A stretch of DNA of 64,000 nucleotides from Jatrophihabitans_A sp035248685 (GCA_035248685.1 DATFHF010000036.1:62001-126000), one strand, 5' to 3'; shown: positions 7,668 through 19,992, counted from the stretch's first letter. A program made the numbers and translations. The notes: generated from the letters alone by a model not told the origin.

Positions 7668-8869
7668 CGACGGCCGCCGTTCGTCGATTGGTGCTGGCCG
7701 GCTCCGGATTGTTCTCGATCGGGCATGGGATGTACCTGACGGTGTCGGTCGTCTACTTCCTGACCGTGGTGCACATCGCACCGGGCCAGGTCGGCACGGC
7801 GCTGTCGGCCGCCGGCGTGCTTGCCATGATCGCGGTGCTGCCGGCCGGCTATCTGGCCGATTCCTACAGCACAAAGCTGATTTCGATGGGTGTCAGCACG
7901 GCGCTCGCGCTGGCCTTGGTCGCCGTCGAGCAGGCTCGCGGCTATCCCAGCCTGCTGGTCGCCGTCTGCCTGCTCGGCCTGCTGGACAAGGGGAATTCGG
8001 TCGTCCGGCAAACGATGATCTCGCACCTGGTGCCGCAGCAGGAACGGGTGCAGCTCCAGGCGTGGATGCGTACCGCGTTCAACGTCGGCTTCTCGGCCGG
8101 CGCCGCGATCGCCTCCCCGGTGCTGGCAATGAACTCGGCTACCGGCTACCGGATGCTGCTGCTCGCCGCGGCCGGTTGTTACGCGGGCACGGCGATCACG
8201 ACCGGGCTGCTGCCCAATCCGCCGAGAACCCGACGGGAAGGGCTGCTGCGCGCGTTCGTGGCCCTCGGCGACCGCAAGTTCGTCGCGGTAGCGCTCATCA
8301 ACGGAGTGCTCGGGATCCACGTCACGCTGTTGGACGTCGCCTTGCCGCTGTGGTTGATCGAGCGCACCGACGCGCCACGTACCCTGCTCGGACCGCTGAT
8401 GGTGTTGAACACGGTGCTGACGGTGGCGTTGCAGGTGCGATTGAGTCGCAGCAGTAACACGGTGTCCGGCGCGTGCTCGGCGCTGACCCGTTCGAGCGGA
8501 TTCTGCCTGCTTTCTTGCGCGCTGTTCGCGCTGTCGGCGCATACCCGCGGCGCCTGGACGTACGCGATGTTGATCGGCGCGATCGTAATGCTCAGCATCT
8601 TCGAGATCATCCAGTCGGCAGCCGCCTGGGGATTGAGCTTCGCGTTGTCTCCGTTGGCTTCTCGCGGCCGGTACCTGGCGGTATTCGCCTACGGCGCATC
8701 GATCCAATCGGCGATCGGCCCAGCCATGGTCACCGCCGCCATCCTCCGGATGGGCTGGACCGGCTGGGCCGCGATCGCGGGGGTGGTAGTGCTGGCGGTG
8801 ACCGCCATGTGGGCGCTCGCGCCGTTCTTGAGCCAATCCGAAGAAACCTCAGCGAGCGTGCCGGCATGA
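7664..8869 (+). CDS. MFS transporter, probable product exporter
   Basis: 401 aa from ATG 7664, overlapping the phosphatase stop by 4 bp. About 12 hydrophobic segments with short polar loops, for example LVLAGSGLFSIGHGMYLTV at the N-terminus, and a typical MFS loop LPAGYLADSYSTKLISMGV after TM2. It sits between biosynthetic genes in a fully coupled operon, so export of the cluster product or self-protection is the likely role. Confidence 0.85.
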   Translation: MTTAAVRRLVLAGSGLFSIGHGMYLTVSVVYFLTVVHIAPGQVGTALSAAGVLAMIAVLPAGYLADSYSTKLISMGVSTALALALVAVEQARGYPSLLVAVCLLGLLDKGNSVVRQTMISHLVPQQERVQLQAWMRTAFNVGFSAGAAIASPVLAMNSATGYRMLLLAAAGCYAGTAITTGLLPNPPRTRREGLLRAFVALGDRKFVAVALINGVLGIHVTLLDVALPLWLIERTDAPRTLLGPLMVLNTVLTVALQVRLSRSSNTVSGACSALTRSSGFCLLSCALFALSAHTRGAWTYAMLIGAIVMLSIFEIIQSAAAWGLSFALSPLASRGRYLAVFAYGASIQSAIGPAMVTAAILRMGWTGWAAIAGVVVLAVTAMWALAPFLSQSEETSASVPA

Positions 8870-10326
8870 CCGAGGATCTGGGCAGTGCCTTCGTCCGCGT
8901 GGCCGACCAGCATGCCGATCGTTGCGCATTGCGCAGCTCCGAAGGCAGCCTGAGCTACCGGCAGTTGCTCGAAGCGGCGCAGGCGGTTAGCGCCGAGTTA
9001 CTCAGCGATGCCCCGACGACGCCGGTCGCCATCAACGTCGGCCGGAACCAGGCGAGCGTAGTCGCGATTCTGGCAACCCTGCTGAGCGGCCGGGCCTACG
9101 TCCCGATCGATGCCGGCTACCCAGCGGCCCGGCGGCGCTTTATCGAGCAGGACTGCGGGGCGGCGCTGCGGCTGGATGCCACCGGCGAGCGCATCACCGC
9201 AGACGAGCTGGCTGGTGATCCGTCGGTCAGCCAGGTCTTCGACGGCTGCGCCTATCTGCTCTACACCTCCGGCTCGACCGGCCAGCCGAAGGGTTGCCTG
9301 GTGACCCACCGCAATGTGCTGAGCCTCTTCGAGGCGACCGCGGCGCACTTTTGCCCGTCGGAAACCGATATCTGCTCGGTGGCGCACTCACTGGCCTTCG
9401 ACTTCAGCGTTTGGGAGCTGTGGAGTGCCTGGCTGGCCGGCGGTACCGCGTGGCTGGCCTCGCGAGAGGTCGTCGCCGACCCTTCGGCGTTCGCGGCCGG
9501 GCTCATTGAGCAGGGGGTGACCAGGCTCAGCGCGACACCGTCGCTGTTCAGCTACCTGGTCGCCGAACTCGGCCGATCCGGTTTGCCGCCGCTTCGGTCG
9601 GTGGTGTTGGGCGGTGAAGCGGTCCGGTTGGCCGATGTCGCCACCTTCAAGGCGCTGGCCGGCGCTGACCGGGTGCAGGTCAACAACATGTACGGGATCA
9701 CCGAGACAACCGTGCACGTCAGCTGCCGCGAGTTGGACGGGACGGAGCAGCCAGCACGTGCCGGCGCCACCCCGATCGGCCGGGAGCTGGCCAGCCTCCG
9801 GCTGTCACTGCGCGATCGGGACGGGTCGCCGGTGCAATCCGGTCAGGACGGCGAGATCTGGGTCGCGGGTTCGGGGGTGTGTGCCGGCTACCTCAACCGG
9901 CCGGAGCTGACCCGCGAGCGGTTCGTGCTGCGGGACGGCCAGCGCTGGTACCGCAGCGGCGACCGGGCATTCTTCGACGGCAGCGAATACCACTACCTCG
10001 GCCGGCTTGACCGGCAGGTTCAGCTGCGCGGTTATCGGATCGAACTCGGTGAGGTCGAGGCCGCACTGGAGTCGCTGCCGTCCGTCGTCCAGGCGGTGTG
10101 CTGCGTGGAACAGCGCAGCCGGGCCCGCTTGCCGGCGCTCGTCGGTTACGTGCAACTCGACCCGGCTGCCGGCCCGATCGACGCGGCGGAACTGACCGAT
10201 CAGGTACGGCAAGTGCTGCCGCCGCAGGCGGTGCCGACCGTCCGGCTGGTGGACAGCTTTGCCATGACCAGCAACGGAAAAATCGACCTGGAAGCGCTCC
10301 GGGAGATGAGCCGGACGACCGGTTAG
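8866..10326 (+). CDS. Stand-alone NRPS adenylation enzyme, threonine-like code
   Basis: 486 aa from ATG 8866 (ATGA overlap). All core motifs are present: YTSGSTGQPKG (A3), FDFSVWE (A4), NNMYGITETTVH (A5), YRSGD (A7), GRLDRQVQLRGYRIELGEVE (A8) and TSNGKIDL (A10). Read by eye against GrsA, the pocket is D-F-W-S-V-G-M-V-H-K, two conservative changes from the known threonine code DFWNIGMVHK. Threonine or a related beta-hydroxy amino acid is therefore predicted. There is no attached carrier domain; it should load the PCP at 5031-5285. A TTA codon lies at 8998-9000. The gene's end overlaps the convergent methyltransferase by 4 bp. Confidence 0.9.
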   Translation: MTEDLGSAFVRVADQHADRCALRSSEGSLSYRQLLEAAQAVSAELLSDAPTTPVAINVGRNQASVVAILATLLSGRAYVPIDAGYPAARRRFIEQDCGAALRLDATGERITADELAGDPSVSQVFDGCAYLLYTSGSTGQPKGCLVTHRNVLSLFEATAAHFCPSETDICSVAHSLAFDFSVWELWSAWLAGGTAWLASREVVADPSAFAAGLIEQGVTRLSATPSLFSYLVAELGRSGLPPLRSVVLGGEAVRLADVATFKALAGADRVQVNNMYGITETTVHVSCRELDGTEQPARAGATPIGRELASLRLSLRDRDGSPVQSGQDGEIWVAGSGVCAGYLNRPELTRERFVLRDGQRWYRSGDRAFFDGSEYHYLGRLDRQVQLRGYRIELGEVEAALESLPSVVQAVCCVEQRSRARLPALVGYVQLDPAAGPIDAAELTDQVRQVLPPQAVPTVRLVDSFAMTSNGKIDLEALREMSRTTG

Positions 10327-10976
10327 CCGATCTCTACCGGACGGGCCTCGCCGCACACCCAGTCCCTACCGTCCCGCCGAATCTGACACTGCCAGCCCAG
10401 CGCTCGCAATCGGCGCTGAAGCCGGTCCGGGTCGACGAAGTTCTTGATGATTCGGAACCTCCGGCCATCGCGAAGTTGCCGTTCGACGACCTCGTCCCGG
10501 CCGGCGAGGTAGGCCTCCTTACCGCGTTCATCGACGTGTTCGTCAATGAACAGCACCCGCCCACCGTCGGCCACCAGCGGCCGCAGCACAGCCCAGAACC
10601 GTCCGAACCGGCTCGTCGGCACGTGGGACAGCAGCGCCGAGAAGAAGATCACGTCGAAGCTGGCCGCCGTCGTCCAGGTGAAGATGTCGGCCACCTCGAA
10701 CCTGACGTTCGGCGAGGGCACCCGCCGGCGAGCGATCTGCACCATCTCGGGCGCGGCGTCGATCGCCGTTACGGTATCTGCTTGCCTGGCAAGTGCTTCG
10801 GTCCACAGGCCGGTGCCGCAGGCGATTTCCAACACCGAGCCGGTCGGCTGTAGCTGGCCGGTTATTCGCCTGATGCGCTCCCTGGCCGCCGCAATGTCGC
10901 CATAGGCGGTCAGGTCGTATTCGCCTGCACGCTGGCGGTAATAGTCGATCTGATCAGCCAGCACGTCGTCGGTCAC
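10323..10976 (-). CDS. Class I SAM-dependent methyltransferase
   Basis: 217 aa from GTG 10976, which overlaps the xdhC stop in a GTGA arrangement. SAM-binding motif I VLEIACGTGLW, acidic strand VTAIDAAPEMV, and FEVADIF before DVIFFSALLSHV are typical of small-molecule methyltransferases. It is coupled to the xanthine dehydrogenase operon but lies against the biosynthetic adenylation gene, so it could serve either. No substrate can be assigned. Confidence 0.8.
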   Translation of the reverse strand: MTDDVLADQIDYYRQRAGEYDLTAYGDIAAARERIRRITGQLQPTGSVLEIACGTGLWTEALARQADTVTAIDAAPEMVQIARRRVPSPNVRFEVADIFTWTTAASFDVIFFSALLSHVPTSRFGRFWAVLRPLVADGGRVLFIDEHVDERGKEAYLAGRDEVVERQLRDGRRFRIIKNFVDPDRLQRRLRALGWQCQIRRDGRDWVCGEARPVEIG

Positions 10977-11800
10977 GAGTGTGGTTCCGGCACGGCTTCG
11001 ACTCGCGCCGGTTGAAGTTGCGGTAGCAGGGCGGCGGCCACCGCGATGGCGATGACGGCCGGCTCCTTGCCGGTGATGCCGGGCAGCCCGATCGGGCAGT
11101 CGATCCGGTCGAGCGCCTCCGGCCGATGCCCGGCGGCGGTCAACCTGGCGCGAAACATCGCCCACTTGGCGGTCGAGCCGATCAGCCCGATGCTGCCCAC
11201 AGCCGGCAGCCGCAATGCCATATCGCACAAGGCGAAATCCTCGGCGTGGTCATGCGTCATGATCAGCACGTGGGCGCCGGCCGGCAACCGCTCCAGCACC
11301 TGCTCGCCCAGCACCGCATGATGCACGCCGAGCTCGGCTACTCCGTCGATCACCTCGGCCAGCCGTACCCGATCCAGCTGCTCGGCCCGCGAGTCGATCA
11401 GCTGGAGCCGGAGCTCCAGCCGGGCCAGGATGCGGGCCAGCTCCAAGCCGACGTGTCCGACGCCGAAGATGGCGACCGTCGGCCAGACCGGCAGCGGCTC
11501 GAGCAGCAATCGAACGATGCCGCCGCAGCATTGCCGACCGTGCGCGTTCCGGGATCGTGCGGTCAGCTTGGTTTCCAACATCTCCGATCCGGCCGCGCCC
11601 TCTGCGATCATCGTTCGGGCGCGACGAATCGCCGACTGCTCGAGGTTGCCGCCGCCGACGCTGCCCCAGGCGCGCTCGGTGCTGACCACCATTTTGGTGC
11701 CGGGATCGCGTGGCGCATGCCCGCGCACCTCGAGCACGGTGACCAGGACGCCCGGCAGTCCGTCCCGCCGAAGGTGCTGCGCCGCGGTCAGCCAGTCCAT
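10973..11800 (-). CDS. xdhC: XdhC/CoxI family molybdenum-enzyme maturation factor
   Basis: 275 aa from ATG 11800, one base after the xdhB stop. N-terminal XdhC/CoxI domain (VTVLEVRGHAPRDPGTKM, GSVGGGNLEQ, GRQCCGGIVRLLLEPL) and a C-terminal Rossmann domain (VAIFGVGHVGLELARIL) give the normal architecture. XdhC proteins bind, sulfurate and insert the molybdenum cofactor into xanthine dehydrogenase. It is placed directly downstream of the two structural subunits. Confidence 0.93.
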   Translation of the reverse strand: MDWLTAAQHLRRDGLPGVLVTVLEVRGHAPRDPGTKMVVSTERAWGSVGGGNLEQSAIRRARTMIAEGAAGSEMLETKLTARSRNAHGRQCCGGIVRLLLEPLPVWPTVAIFGVGHVGLELARILARLELRLQLIDSRAEQLDRVRLAEVIDGVAELGVHHAVLGEQVLERLPAGAHVLIMTHDHAEDFALCDMALRLPAVGSIGLIGSTAKWAMFRARLTAAGHRPEALDRIDCPIGLPGITGKEPAVIAIAVAAALLPQLQPARVEAVPEPHS

Positions 11801-11801
11801 C

Positions 11802-14191
<2,390 letters not shown>

Positions 14192-14195
<4 letters not shown>

Positions 14196-15643
14196 GCTGG
14201 CACCCCCGGGTGCTCGGCGTGGAACTTCACCAGCGACTCGCGCAGCATGGCGATGCGGTAGTCGGCGCTGGCCCGGTGATCGGACATCGGGGTGCCTTCC
14301 CGCGCCAGGATCTCGGCGGCATCCTGGACGATCGGCAACGTCCACGGCTGGCCGGTCAGCGCCGCCTCGGTGTCCAACGCCCGCAATGGGGTGGCGGCCA
14401 CCCCACCGAGCCCGATCCGGATTTCGGCAACCGTGCGGAGCTGCGGATCCAGCCGCAGGGCGTAGCCGATCGCCACGCCGGAAATGTCGTCGAACCTGCG
14501 CTTGGCGATCTTGTGGAACGCGCTGATCGGTGCGACCGGCGTCGGGATGCGGACCGCCTTGATCAACTCGTCCGGCCGCTTGACGCTCTGCCGATAGCCG
14601 GTGAAGTAGTCCGCCAGGTCGACGGTGCGTTCGCCGTCCCGCGAGGCGAGCACCAGGGATGCTGCCAGCGCGAGCAGCGCCGGCGCGGCGTCCCCGATCG
14701 GCGAAGCCGTGCCGAGATTGCCGCCGAGCGTCGCGCCGTTGCGGATCAGCCGGGAACCGAACTGCGGCAGCAACTCAGCCAGCACTGGGATCTCACCGGC
14801 CAACTGGTGCTCGATCTCGGAGAGTGTGAGCGCCGCACCGATGGAGATCCAGCCGTCCGTGACGGACAATTCCCGCAGCTCCGGGAGCCGGTCGATGCCG
14901 ATGCTGAGCGCCGCTCGGGCATGCCGAAGGTTGAGCTCGACGCCCCAATCGGTGGAACCTGCCACCAGTAGTGCGGTCGGGTGCTCGGCCAGCAGCTCCA
15001 GCGCCTCGGCCAGGTCGGCCGGCCGGAGGTAGCTGCTGTCGTCACCGCTGATCCGGACGGCCGGGCTGGCCGGGGCCGGCTGACCCAGCCGCAGCCACAG
15101 CGGATCGTCCTGATCCGGCCGGCCGAGTGCGTACGCCGCGTCCCGGATCGGTCGGTAACCGGTGCAGCGGCACAGGTTGCCGCTCAGCGCGTGCAGATCG
15201 AAACCGTTCGGGCCGTGCTCGGCCGAGAGCTGCCGGTGGCCGTTGGCAACGCTGGCCGGGGTGCGATCGGCTCGGTAGTACTCGGCGGCCATCGAGCAGA
15301 TGAAGCCGGGCGTGCAATAGCCGCACTGCGAGCCACCTCGGTCGGCCATCTCCCGCTGCACCGGATGCAGCTGATCCGGCGTGCCGAGGCCCTCGGCGGT
15401 GATCAGCTCCTGCCCGGCCAGGCCGGCCGCCGGCAGCAAGCAGGCATTGACCGCCGTCCATTGAGTTGCGGTGTCACCGTGCGGCCGGGCCACCAGGACG
15501 GCGCACGCCCCGCACTCACCCTCGGCGCAGCCCTCCTTGCAACCGGTCAGGCCGGCCGACCGCAGCCATTCGAGCAGCGTGACGTGACCACCGACGTCGC
15601 CGAGGTCGCGGCGCTGCCCGTTGACGACCAGCCGAGCTTCCAA
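14192..15643 (-). CDS. xdhA: Xanthine dehydrogenase, FeS/FAD subunit
   Basis: 483 aa when started at TTG 15643, which has GGGAGA six bases upstream; longer readings add sequence that does not fit the family. Two [2Fe-2S] sets are visible, GCKEGCAEGECGACAV and QCGYCTPGF with NLCRCTGYRP, then an FAD domain (LLVAGSTDWGVELNL, RNGATLGGNLGTASPIGD). It reduces NAD+ with electrons from XdhB. First gene of the operon xdhA-xdhB-xdhC-methyltransferase. Confidence 0.93.
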
Positions 15644-15741
15644 CCGGACTCTCCCTTGCCCCGCCCGGCTCCGGGCGTCGATAAGGCTTCGTTCCAGGGT
15701 AATAGGGCCGGGCCAGATCCAGGGCTTGAGAAGAAATACTG

Positions 15742-15753
15742 CTGGCGTGCCAG
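15742..15753. promoter_or_regulatory. Small palindrome in the xdhA/aceB divergent region
   Basis: CTGGC-GT-GCCAG lies in the 173-bp gap between the two divergent purine-catabolism operons. It could be an operator for a shared regulator; no regulator gene of this pathway is in the window. The repeat is short, so this is tentative. Confidence 0.2.
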
Positions 15754-15816
15754 AATTCGGCTCAGCCGTGCCGGTGGCGGCTGGCCGGATCAGGCGCGGA
15801 CGAGAGGACGACGACA

Positions 15817-17409
15817 GTGACCGATCCCGCGCTCGTGTCGGCCTCCTCGGCGCCAGCACGGGCCGAGGAGATCCTGACTCCGGCCGCGCTCGCGTTTGTC
15901 GCCGATCTTCAGCGCCGGTTCGGTGCCCGCCGCAACGAGCTGCTCGAACGCCGACGGCATCGCTACGCCGAGACCGTCCGGACCGGCCGGCTGGATTTTC
16001 TGGCCGACACCGCCGAGATCCGGGCGGGCAAGTGGGCAGTCGCGCCGGCACCGCCCGACCTGATCGACCGGCGGGTGGAGATCACCGGGCCTACCGAACG
16101 CAAGATGGCGATCAACGCCCTCAACTCCGGCGCCCGGGTCTGGCTGGCCGACCTCGAGGACGCCAACACCCCGCACTGGACCAACGTGCTGGAAGGCCAG
16201 CTGGTGCTGCGCGATGTGGTACGTCGTGAGCTGGCATTCACCTCGCCGGAGGGCAAGCGGTATGAGTTGCGCACCGATGCGCCACTCGCCACGATCGTGG
16301 TCCGCCCGCGCGGCTGGCACCTCGACGAGCGGCACCTGCGGGTCGATGGCGGCCCGGCGGTGGGTGCGCTGGTCGACTTCGGGCTGCACTTCTTCCACAA
16401 CGCCTGGCAGTTGATCGAACGCGGCAGCGGCCCGTACTTCTACCTGCCCAAGCTGGAGAGCCACCTGGAGGCCCGGCTATGGGACGAGGTGTTCAGCTAT
16501 GCCGAGACGGCGCTCGGCATCGCACCCGGAACGGTGCGGGCCACCGTCTTGATCGAGACCATCCCGGCGGCCTTCGAGATGGAGGAGATCCTCTACGAGC
16601 TGCGCGAGCATGCCTCCGGCCTGAACGCCGGTCGCTGGGACTACCTGTTCAGCGTGATCAAGAACTTCCGTGAGCACGGCACCCGGTTCGTGCTGCCGGA
16701 CCGCAATCAGGTCAGCATGACCGCGCCGTTCATGCGCGCCTACACCGAGCTGCTGGTGACCACCTGCCACTCGCGGGGCGCGTACGCGATCGGCGGGATG
16801 GCCGCCTTCATCCCGAGCCGGCGGGATGCCGCGGTGAACGAGACCGCGCTGGCCAAGGTCCGCCAGGACAAGGAGCGCGAAGCCACCGACGGCTTCGACG
16901 GCTCATGGGTAGCGCACCCGGATCTGGTGCCGGTTTGTGCGCAGGTGTTCGACCGGGTGCTCGGCGACCGGCCGAACCAGCTCGACCGGCGTCGGGAACG
17001 AGCGGTAGTGACCGGCGATCAGCTGCTAGACATCGCGGCCACGCCGGGCAGCATTACCGAGGACGGCCTGCGCAACGATATCGCGGTGGCACTGCGTTAT
17101 CTCGGTGCGTGGCTGGGCGGCAGCGGCGCGGTGGCCATCTTCAACCTGATGGAGGACGCGGCTACCGCCGAGATCGCCCGGTCCCAGGTGTGGCAGTGGA
17201 TCCGCAACGCAGTGGCGCTGGACGGCGGCAGGCGCATCGACCGGGAGCTGGTGCGTCGCATCGCTGCCGAGGAGTTGGCGAAGGTGCAGGCCGAACTCGG
17301 CGATCCGGCCGGCCACTACGCGCAGGCCCGGGAGCTGTTCGAAGAACTGGCCTTGGCTGAAGGGTTCGAGGACTTCCTTACCGTCGCGGCTTATCAGGTG
17401 CTGGACTGA
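15817..17409 (+). CDS. aceB: Malate synthase A
   Basis: 530 aa from GTG 15817 with GAGAGGA eight bases upstream. Diagnostic malate synthase A segments: DLEDANTPHWTNV, ATIVVRPRGWHLDE, ETIPAAFEMEEILYEL, GLNAGRWDYLFS and FVLPDRNQVSMTAPF. It condenses glyoxylate with acetyl-CoA to malate. As first gene of the urate operon it captures the glyoxylate released from ureidoglycolate. Overlaps the next gene (TGATG). Confidence 0.95.
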   Translation: MTDPALVSASSAPARAEEILTPAALAFVADLQRRFGARRNELLERRRHRYAETVRTGRLDFLADTAEIRAGKWAVAPAPPDLIDRRVEITGPTERKMAINALNSGARVWLADLEDANTPHWTNVLEGQLVLRDVVRRELAFTSPEGKRYELRTDAPLATIVVRPRGWHLDERHLRVDGGPAVGALVDFGLHFFHNAWQLIERGSGPYFYLPKLESHLEARLWDEVFSYAETALGIAPGTVRATVLIETIPAAFEMEEILYELREHASGLNAGRWDYLFSVIKNFREHGTRFVLPDRNQVSMTAPFMRAYTELLVTTCHSRGAYAIGGMAAFIPSRRDAAVNETALAKVRQDKEREATDGFDGSWVAHPDLVPVCAQVFDRVLGDRPNQLDRRRERAVVTGDQLLDIAATPGSITEDGLRNDIAVALRYLGAWLGGSGAVAIFNLMEDAATAEIARSQVWQWIRNAVALDGGRRIDRELVRRIAAEELAKVQAELGDPAGHYAQARELFEELALAEGFEDFLTVAAYQVLD

Positions 17410-18659
17410 TGGCCCTCGACCGCAGCGCGTACGCCCGGCTCGACCAGGCGTTGGCCGAGGTGGACGCGCAGCTGGCGCGCGACTATCCCGGCGAGTCCGG
17501 TAGCCGGCAGCCGGTGCACACCGTGTACGTGCCCGCCGATCGGTTCGCCGCCGACCTGCCGCGAGATTGGTCGGCCTACGCGCTGGCCGCGCTGGATGAG
17601 CACCTGCCGGACCCGGCCGCACTGGCCGGGGTGCTCGGCGTGACCGAGCCGGTGGCCGCCGAGGTGTTGCCCCGGCTGTGGGTCAAGCTGGCGGCCGAGC
17701 CGATCGAGGATCTTCGGATCGACTTCGAGGACGGTTACGGCGCCCGCCCGGACGCCGAGGAGGACGCGGCTGCGGAGCAGGCCGGCCGGCAGCTGGCCGC
17801 GCTGGGGCTGCCGTTCAGCGGCGTGCGCTGCAAGAGCCTGGAGCCGACCACCCGACACCGCGGCGTCCGCACCCTCGACCTGTTCCTGGCCGCGCTGCTC
17901 GCCGACCGGCCGACCGACCCGCGGTTGCCGCCTGGTTTCGCGATAACGCTGCCCAAGGTCACCCATGCCCGGCAGGTCGCCGCGTTCGCCGAGCTGTGCT
18001 CCGAACTGGAACGGGTGCACGACCTGACCGGCGGCGAGCTGCGGTTCGAGCTGCAGATCGAAACGCCACAGGCGATCCTGGCCGCGGACGGTACCGCTGC
18101 GGTGGCCGGTCTGCTGCGGGCCGGCGCCGGCCGGGTCATCGGCCTGCACTACGGCACCTACGACTACAGCGCCGCGTGCGGGGTGGCCGCGCCGTACCAG
18201 AGCCTGGCGCACCCGGTGGCCGATCATGCCAAGGCGGTCATGCAGGTGGCCGCGGCCGGCACCGGCGTCCGGCTGTCCGACGGCTCGACCAATGTGCTGC
18301 CGGTCGGCCCGCCGGAGGCGGTGCTGGCCGCCTGGCAACTGCACGCCGGGCTGGTCCGACGCTCGCTTGAGCGTGGCTTTTACCAGGGCTGGGATCTGCA
18401 CCCGGGCCAGCTGGTCACCCGGTACGGCGCAACCTACGGCTTCTACCGCGAAGGCATGCCGGCCGCCTGCGATCGGCTGCGTGCTTACCTGGCCAGCGTG
18501 GCCGGTGGCGTGCTGGACGAGCCGGCCACCGCCCAGGCGATGGCCTCATTGCTGGTGCGCGGGCTGCACTGCGGCGCTCTGGACGCCGACGAGGTGTCCG
18601 AGGCAGCCGGGGTGCCGGTGGCGGTGCTCGAGGAACTGTTCCGTCGCCGGGTCGGCTGA
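17409..18659 (+). CDS. HpcH/HpaI aldolase-like protein (DUF6986 type)
   Basis: 416 aa. The TIM-barrel aldolase/citrate-lyase-beta-like family is indicated by EDLRIDFEDGYG (metal-binding acidic cluster), ITLPKVTH, RFELQIETPQAIL and GLHYGTYDYSAA. Relatives occur next to malate synthase and allantoin genes in other actinobacteria, usually as DUF6986. The reaction is unproven. Because a recognised ureidoglycolate lyase is absent here, this enzyme is one candidate for handling ureidoglycolate or a glyoxylate-derived hydroxy acid. Confidence 0.75.
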   Translation: MALDRSAYARLDQALAEVDAQLARDYPGESGSRQPVHTVYVPADRFAADLPRDWSAYALAALDEHLPDPAALAGVLGVTEPVAAEVLPRLWVKLAAEPIEDLRIDFEDGYGARPDAEEDAAAEQAGRQLAALGLPFSGVRCKSLEPTTRHRGVRTLDLFLAALLADRPTDPRLPPGFAITLPKVTHARQVAAFAELCSELERVHDLTGGELRFELQIETPQAILAADGTAAVAGLLRAGAGRVIGLHYGTYDYSAACGVAAPYQSLAHPVADHAKAVMQVAAAGTGVRLSDGSTNVLPVGPPEAVLAAWQLHAGLVRRSLERGFYQGWDLHPGQLVTRYGATYGFYREGMPAACDRLRAYLASVAGGVLDEPATAQAMASLLVRGLHCGALDADEVSEAAGVPVAVLEELFRRRVG

Positions 18660-18666
18660 TTCTCAG

Positions 18667-19992
18667 ATGGCCTTCGATCTGGTGGTGCGGGCCGGCCGGG
18701 CAGTCATCGCCGGCGGCGAGGCCGGCTGTGCACTCGGGATACGGGGCGGCCGGATCGCCGCCATCGCCGAGTTCGATGCCCCGCTCAACGCGATGGCCGA
18801 GGTCCGGCTGGCCGACGACGAGGTGCTGCTACCCGGGCTGGTCGACACGCACGTGCACGTGAACGAGCCGGGCCGGACGTCCTGGGAGGGCTTCGCGACC
18901 GCGACGGCGGCCGCCGCGGCCGGCGGGGTGACCACGATCGTGGACATGCCGCTCAACAGCATCCCGCCCACCTGCGACGTGTCGGCGCTAGAAGCCAAGC
19001 GAGCACGAGCGGCAACCCGATGCGCGGTGGACGTCGGCTTCTGGGGTGGCGCGATCCCCGGCAACCTTGCCGAGCTGAAGCCGCTGCACGAGGCGGGCGT
19101 GGTCGGTTTCAAATGCTTCCTGCTGCCCAGCGGCGTCGAGGAATTCCCGCCGCTGGACCAGGATGGCCTGCTCGCCGCGATGCGCGAGATCGCCTCGTTC
19201 GACGGCCTGCTCGTCGCGCACGCCGAGGACGGCGACGCGATTCGCGAAGCACCGGCCGACCGGGCGTACCGCAGCTTCCTGGCGTCCCGGCCGGATGAGG
19301 CGGAGGGACGCGCGATCGGCATGCTGCTCGACGCGGCCCGTCGCACCGGCTGCCGCACCCACGTGGTGCACCTGTCCAGCGCGGCGACGTTGCCCATGCT
19401 GGCCGAGGCCCGTGCCGAGGGGCTACCGGTCACCGTGGAGACCTGCCCGCACTACCTGACCTTCGCGGCCGAGGAGATTCCGGACGGCGCCACCGAGTTC
19501 AAGTGCTGCCCGCCGATCCGCGACCGGGCCAACCGCGAACTGCTCTGGCAGGGATTACGGGAGGGCCTGATCGACTGCGTGGTCTCCGACCATTCGCCGT
19601 GCCTGCCCGAGCTCAAACGCATCGAGGCCGGCGACTTCGGTGCGGCCTGGGGTGGCATCGCGTCGCTCCAGCTCGGCCTGCCGGCGGTATGGACGCAAGC
19701 CCGCGACCGGGACGTGCCGCTCGCCGAACTGGCCGGCTGGCTCGCCGAGCGGCCGGCAGCGCTGGCCGGCCTATCCGGCAAGGGAAAACTGGCGGTCGGC
19801 GCGGACGCCGACCTGTGCGTGTTCGCGCCGGACGAATGGTTCGTCGTCGAACCGGCCAAACTCAAGCAGCGGCATCCGATGACGCCTTACGCTGGCCGGC
19901 GGCTGTCCGGAGTGGTGCGACGAACGTGGCTGCGCGGGCGGCAGATCACCGGCCGGCCGGCGGGCCGGTTGTTGAACCGAGGAGGGCTATGA
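18667..19992 (+). CDS. allB: Allantoinase
   Basis: 441 aa from ATG 18667. Cyclic amidohydrolase with metal ligands DTHVHVNEPGR, the carboxylated-Lys segment GFKCFLLPSG, VVHLSSA, and the catalytic Asp in VVSDHSPC. It opens allantoin to allantoate. Placed directly before allantoicase with a 4-bp overlap. Confidence 0.95.
   Translation: MAFDLVVRAGRAVIAGGEAGCALGIRGGRIAAIAEFDAPLNAMAEVRLADDEVLLPGLVDTHVHVNEPGRTSWEGFATATAAAAAGGVTTIVDMPLNSIPPTCDVSALEAKRARAATRCAVDVGFWGGAIPGNLAELKPLHEAGVVGFKCFLLPSGVEEFPPLDQDGLLAAMREIASFDGLLVAHAEDGDAIREAPADRAYRSFLASRPDEAEGRAIGMLLDAARRTGCRTHVVHLSSAATLPMLAEARAEGLPVTVETCPHYLTFAAEEIPDGATEFKCCPPIRDRANRELLWQGLREGLIDCVVSDHSPCLPELKRIEAGDFGAAWGGIASLQLGLPAVWTQARDRDVPLAELAGWLAERPAALAGLSGKGKLAVGADADLCVFAPDEWFVVEPAKLKQRHPMTPYAGRRLSGVVRRTWLRGRQITGRPAGRLLNRGGL

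Noticed and set aside
7445..8836. Long minus-strand open frame of 463 codons over the MFS and phosphatase genes
   Set aside because: Low-complexity Arg/Gln/His-rich translation typical of high-GC antisense frames; the plus-strand genes have clear motifs and overlaps.
8998..9000. TTA codons in the first cluster (8998-9000 and 6716-6718) as evidence of bldA control
   Set aside because: Real codons, but bldA regulation is established mainly in Streptomyces and the genus here is not fixed.
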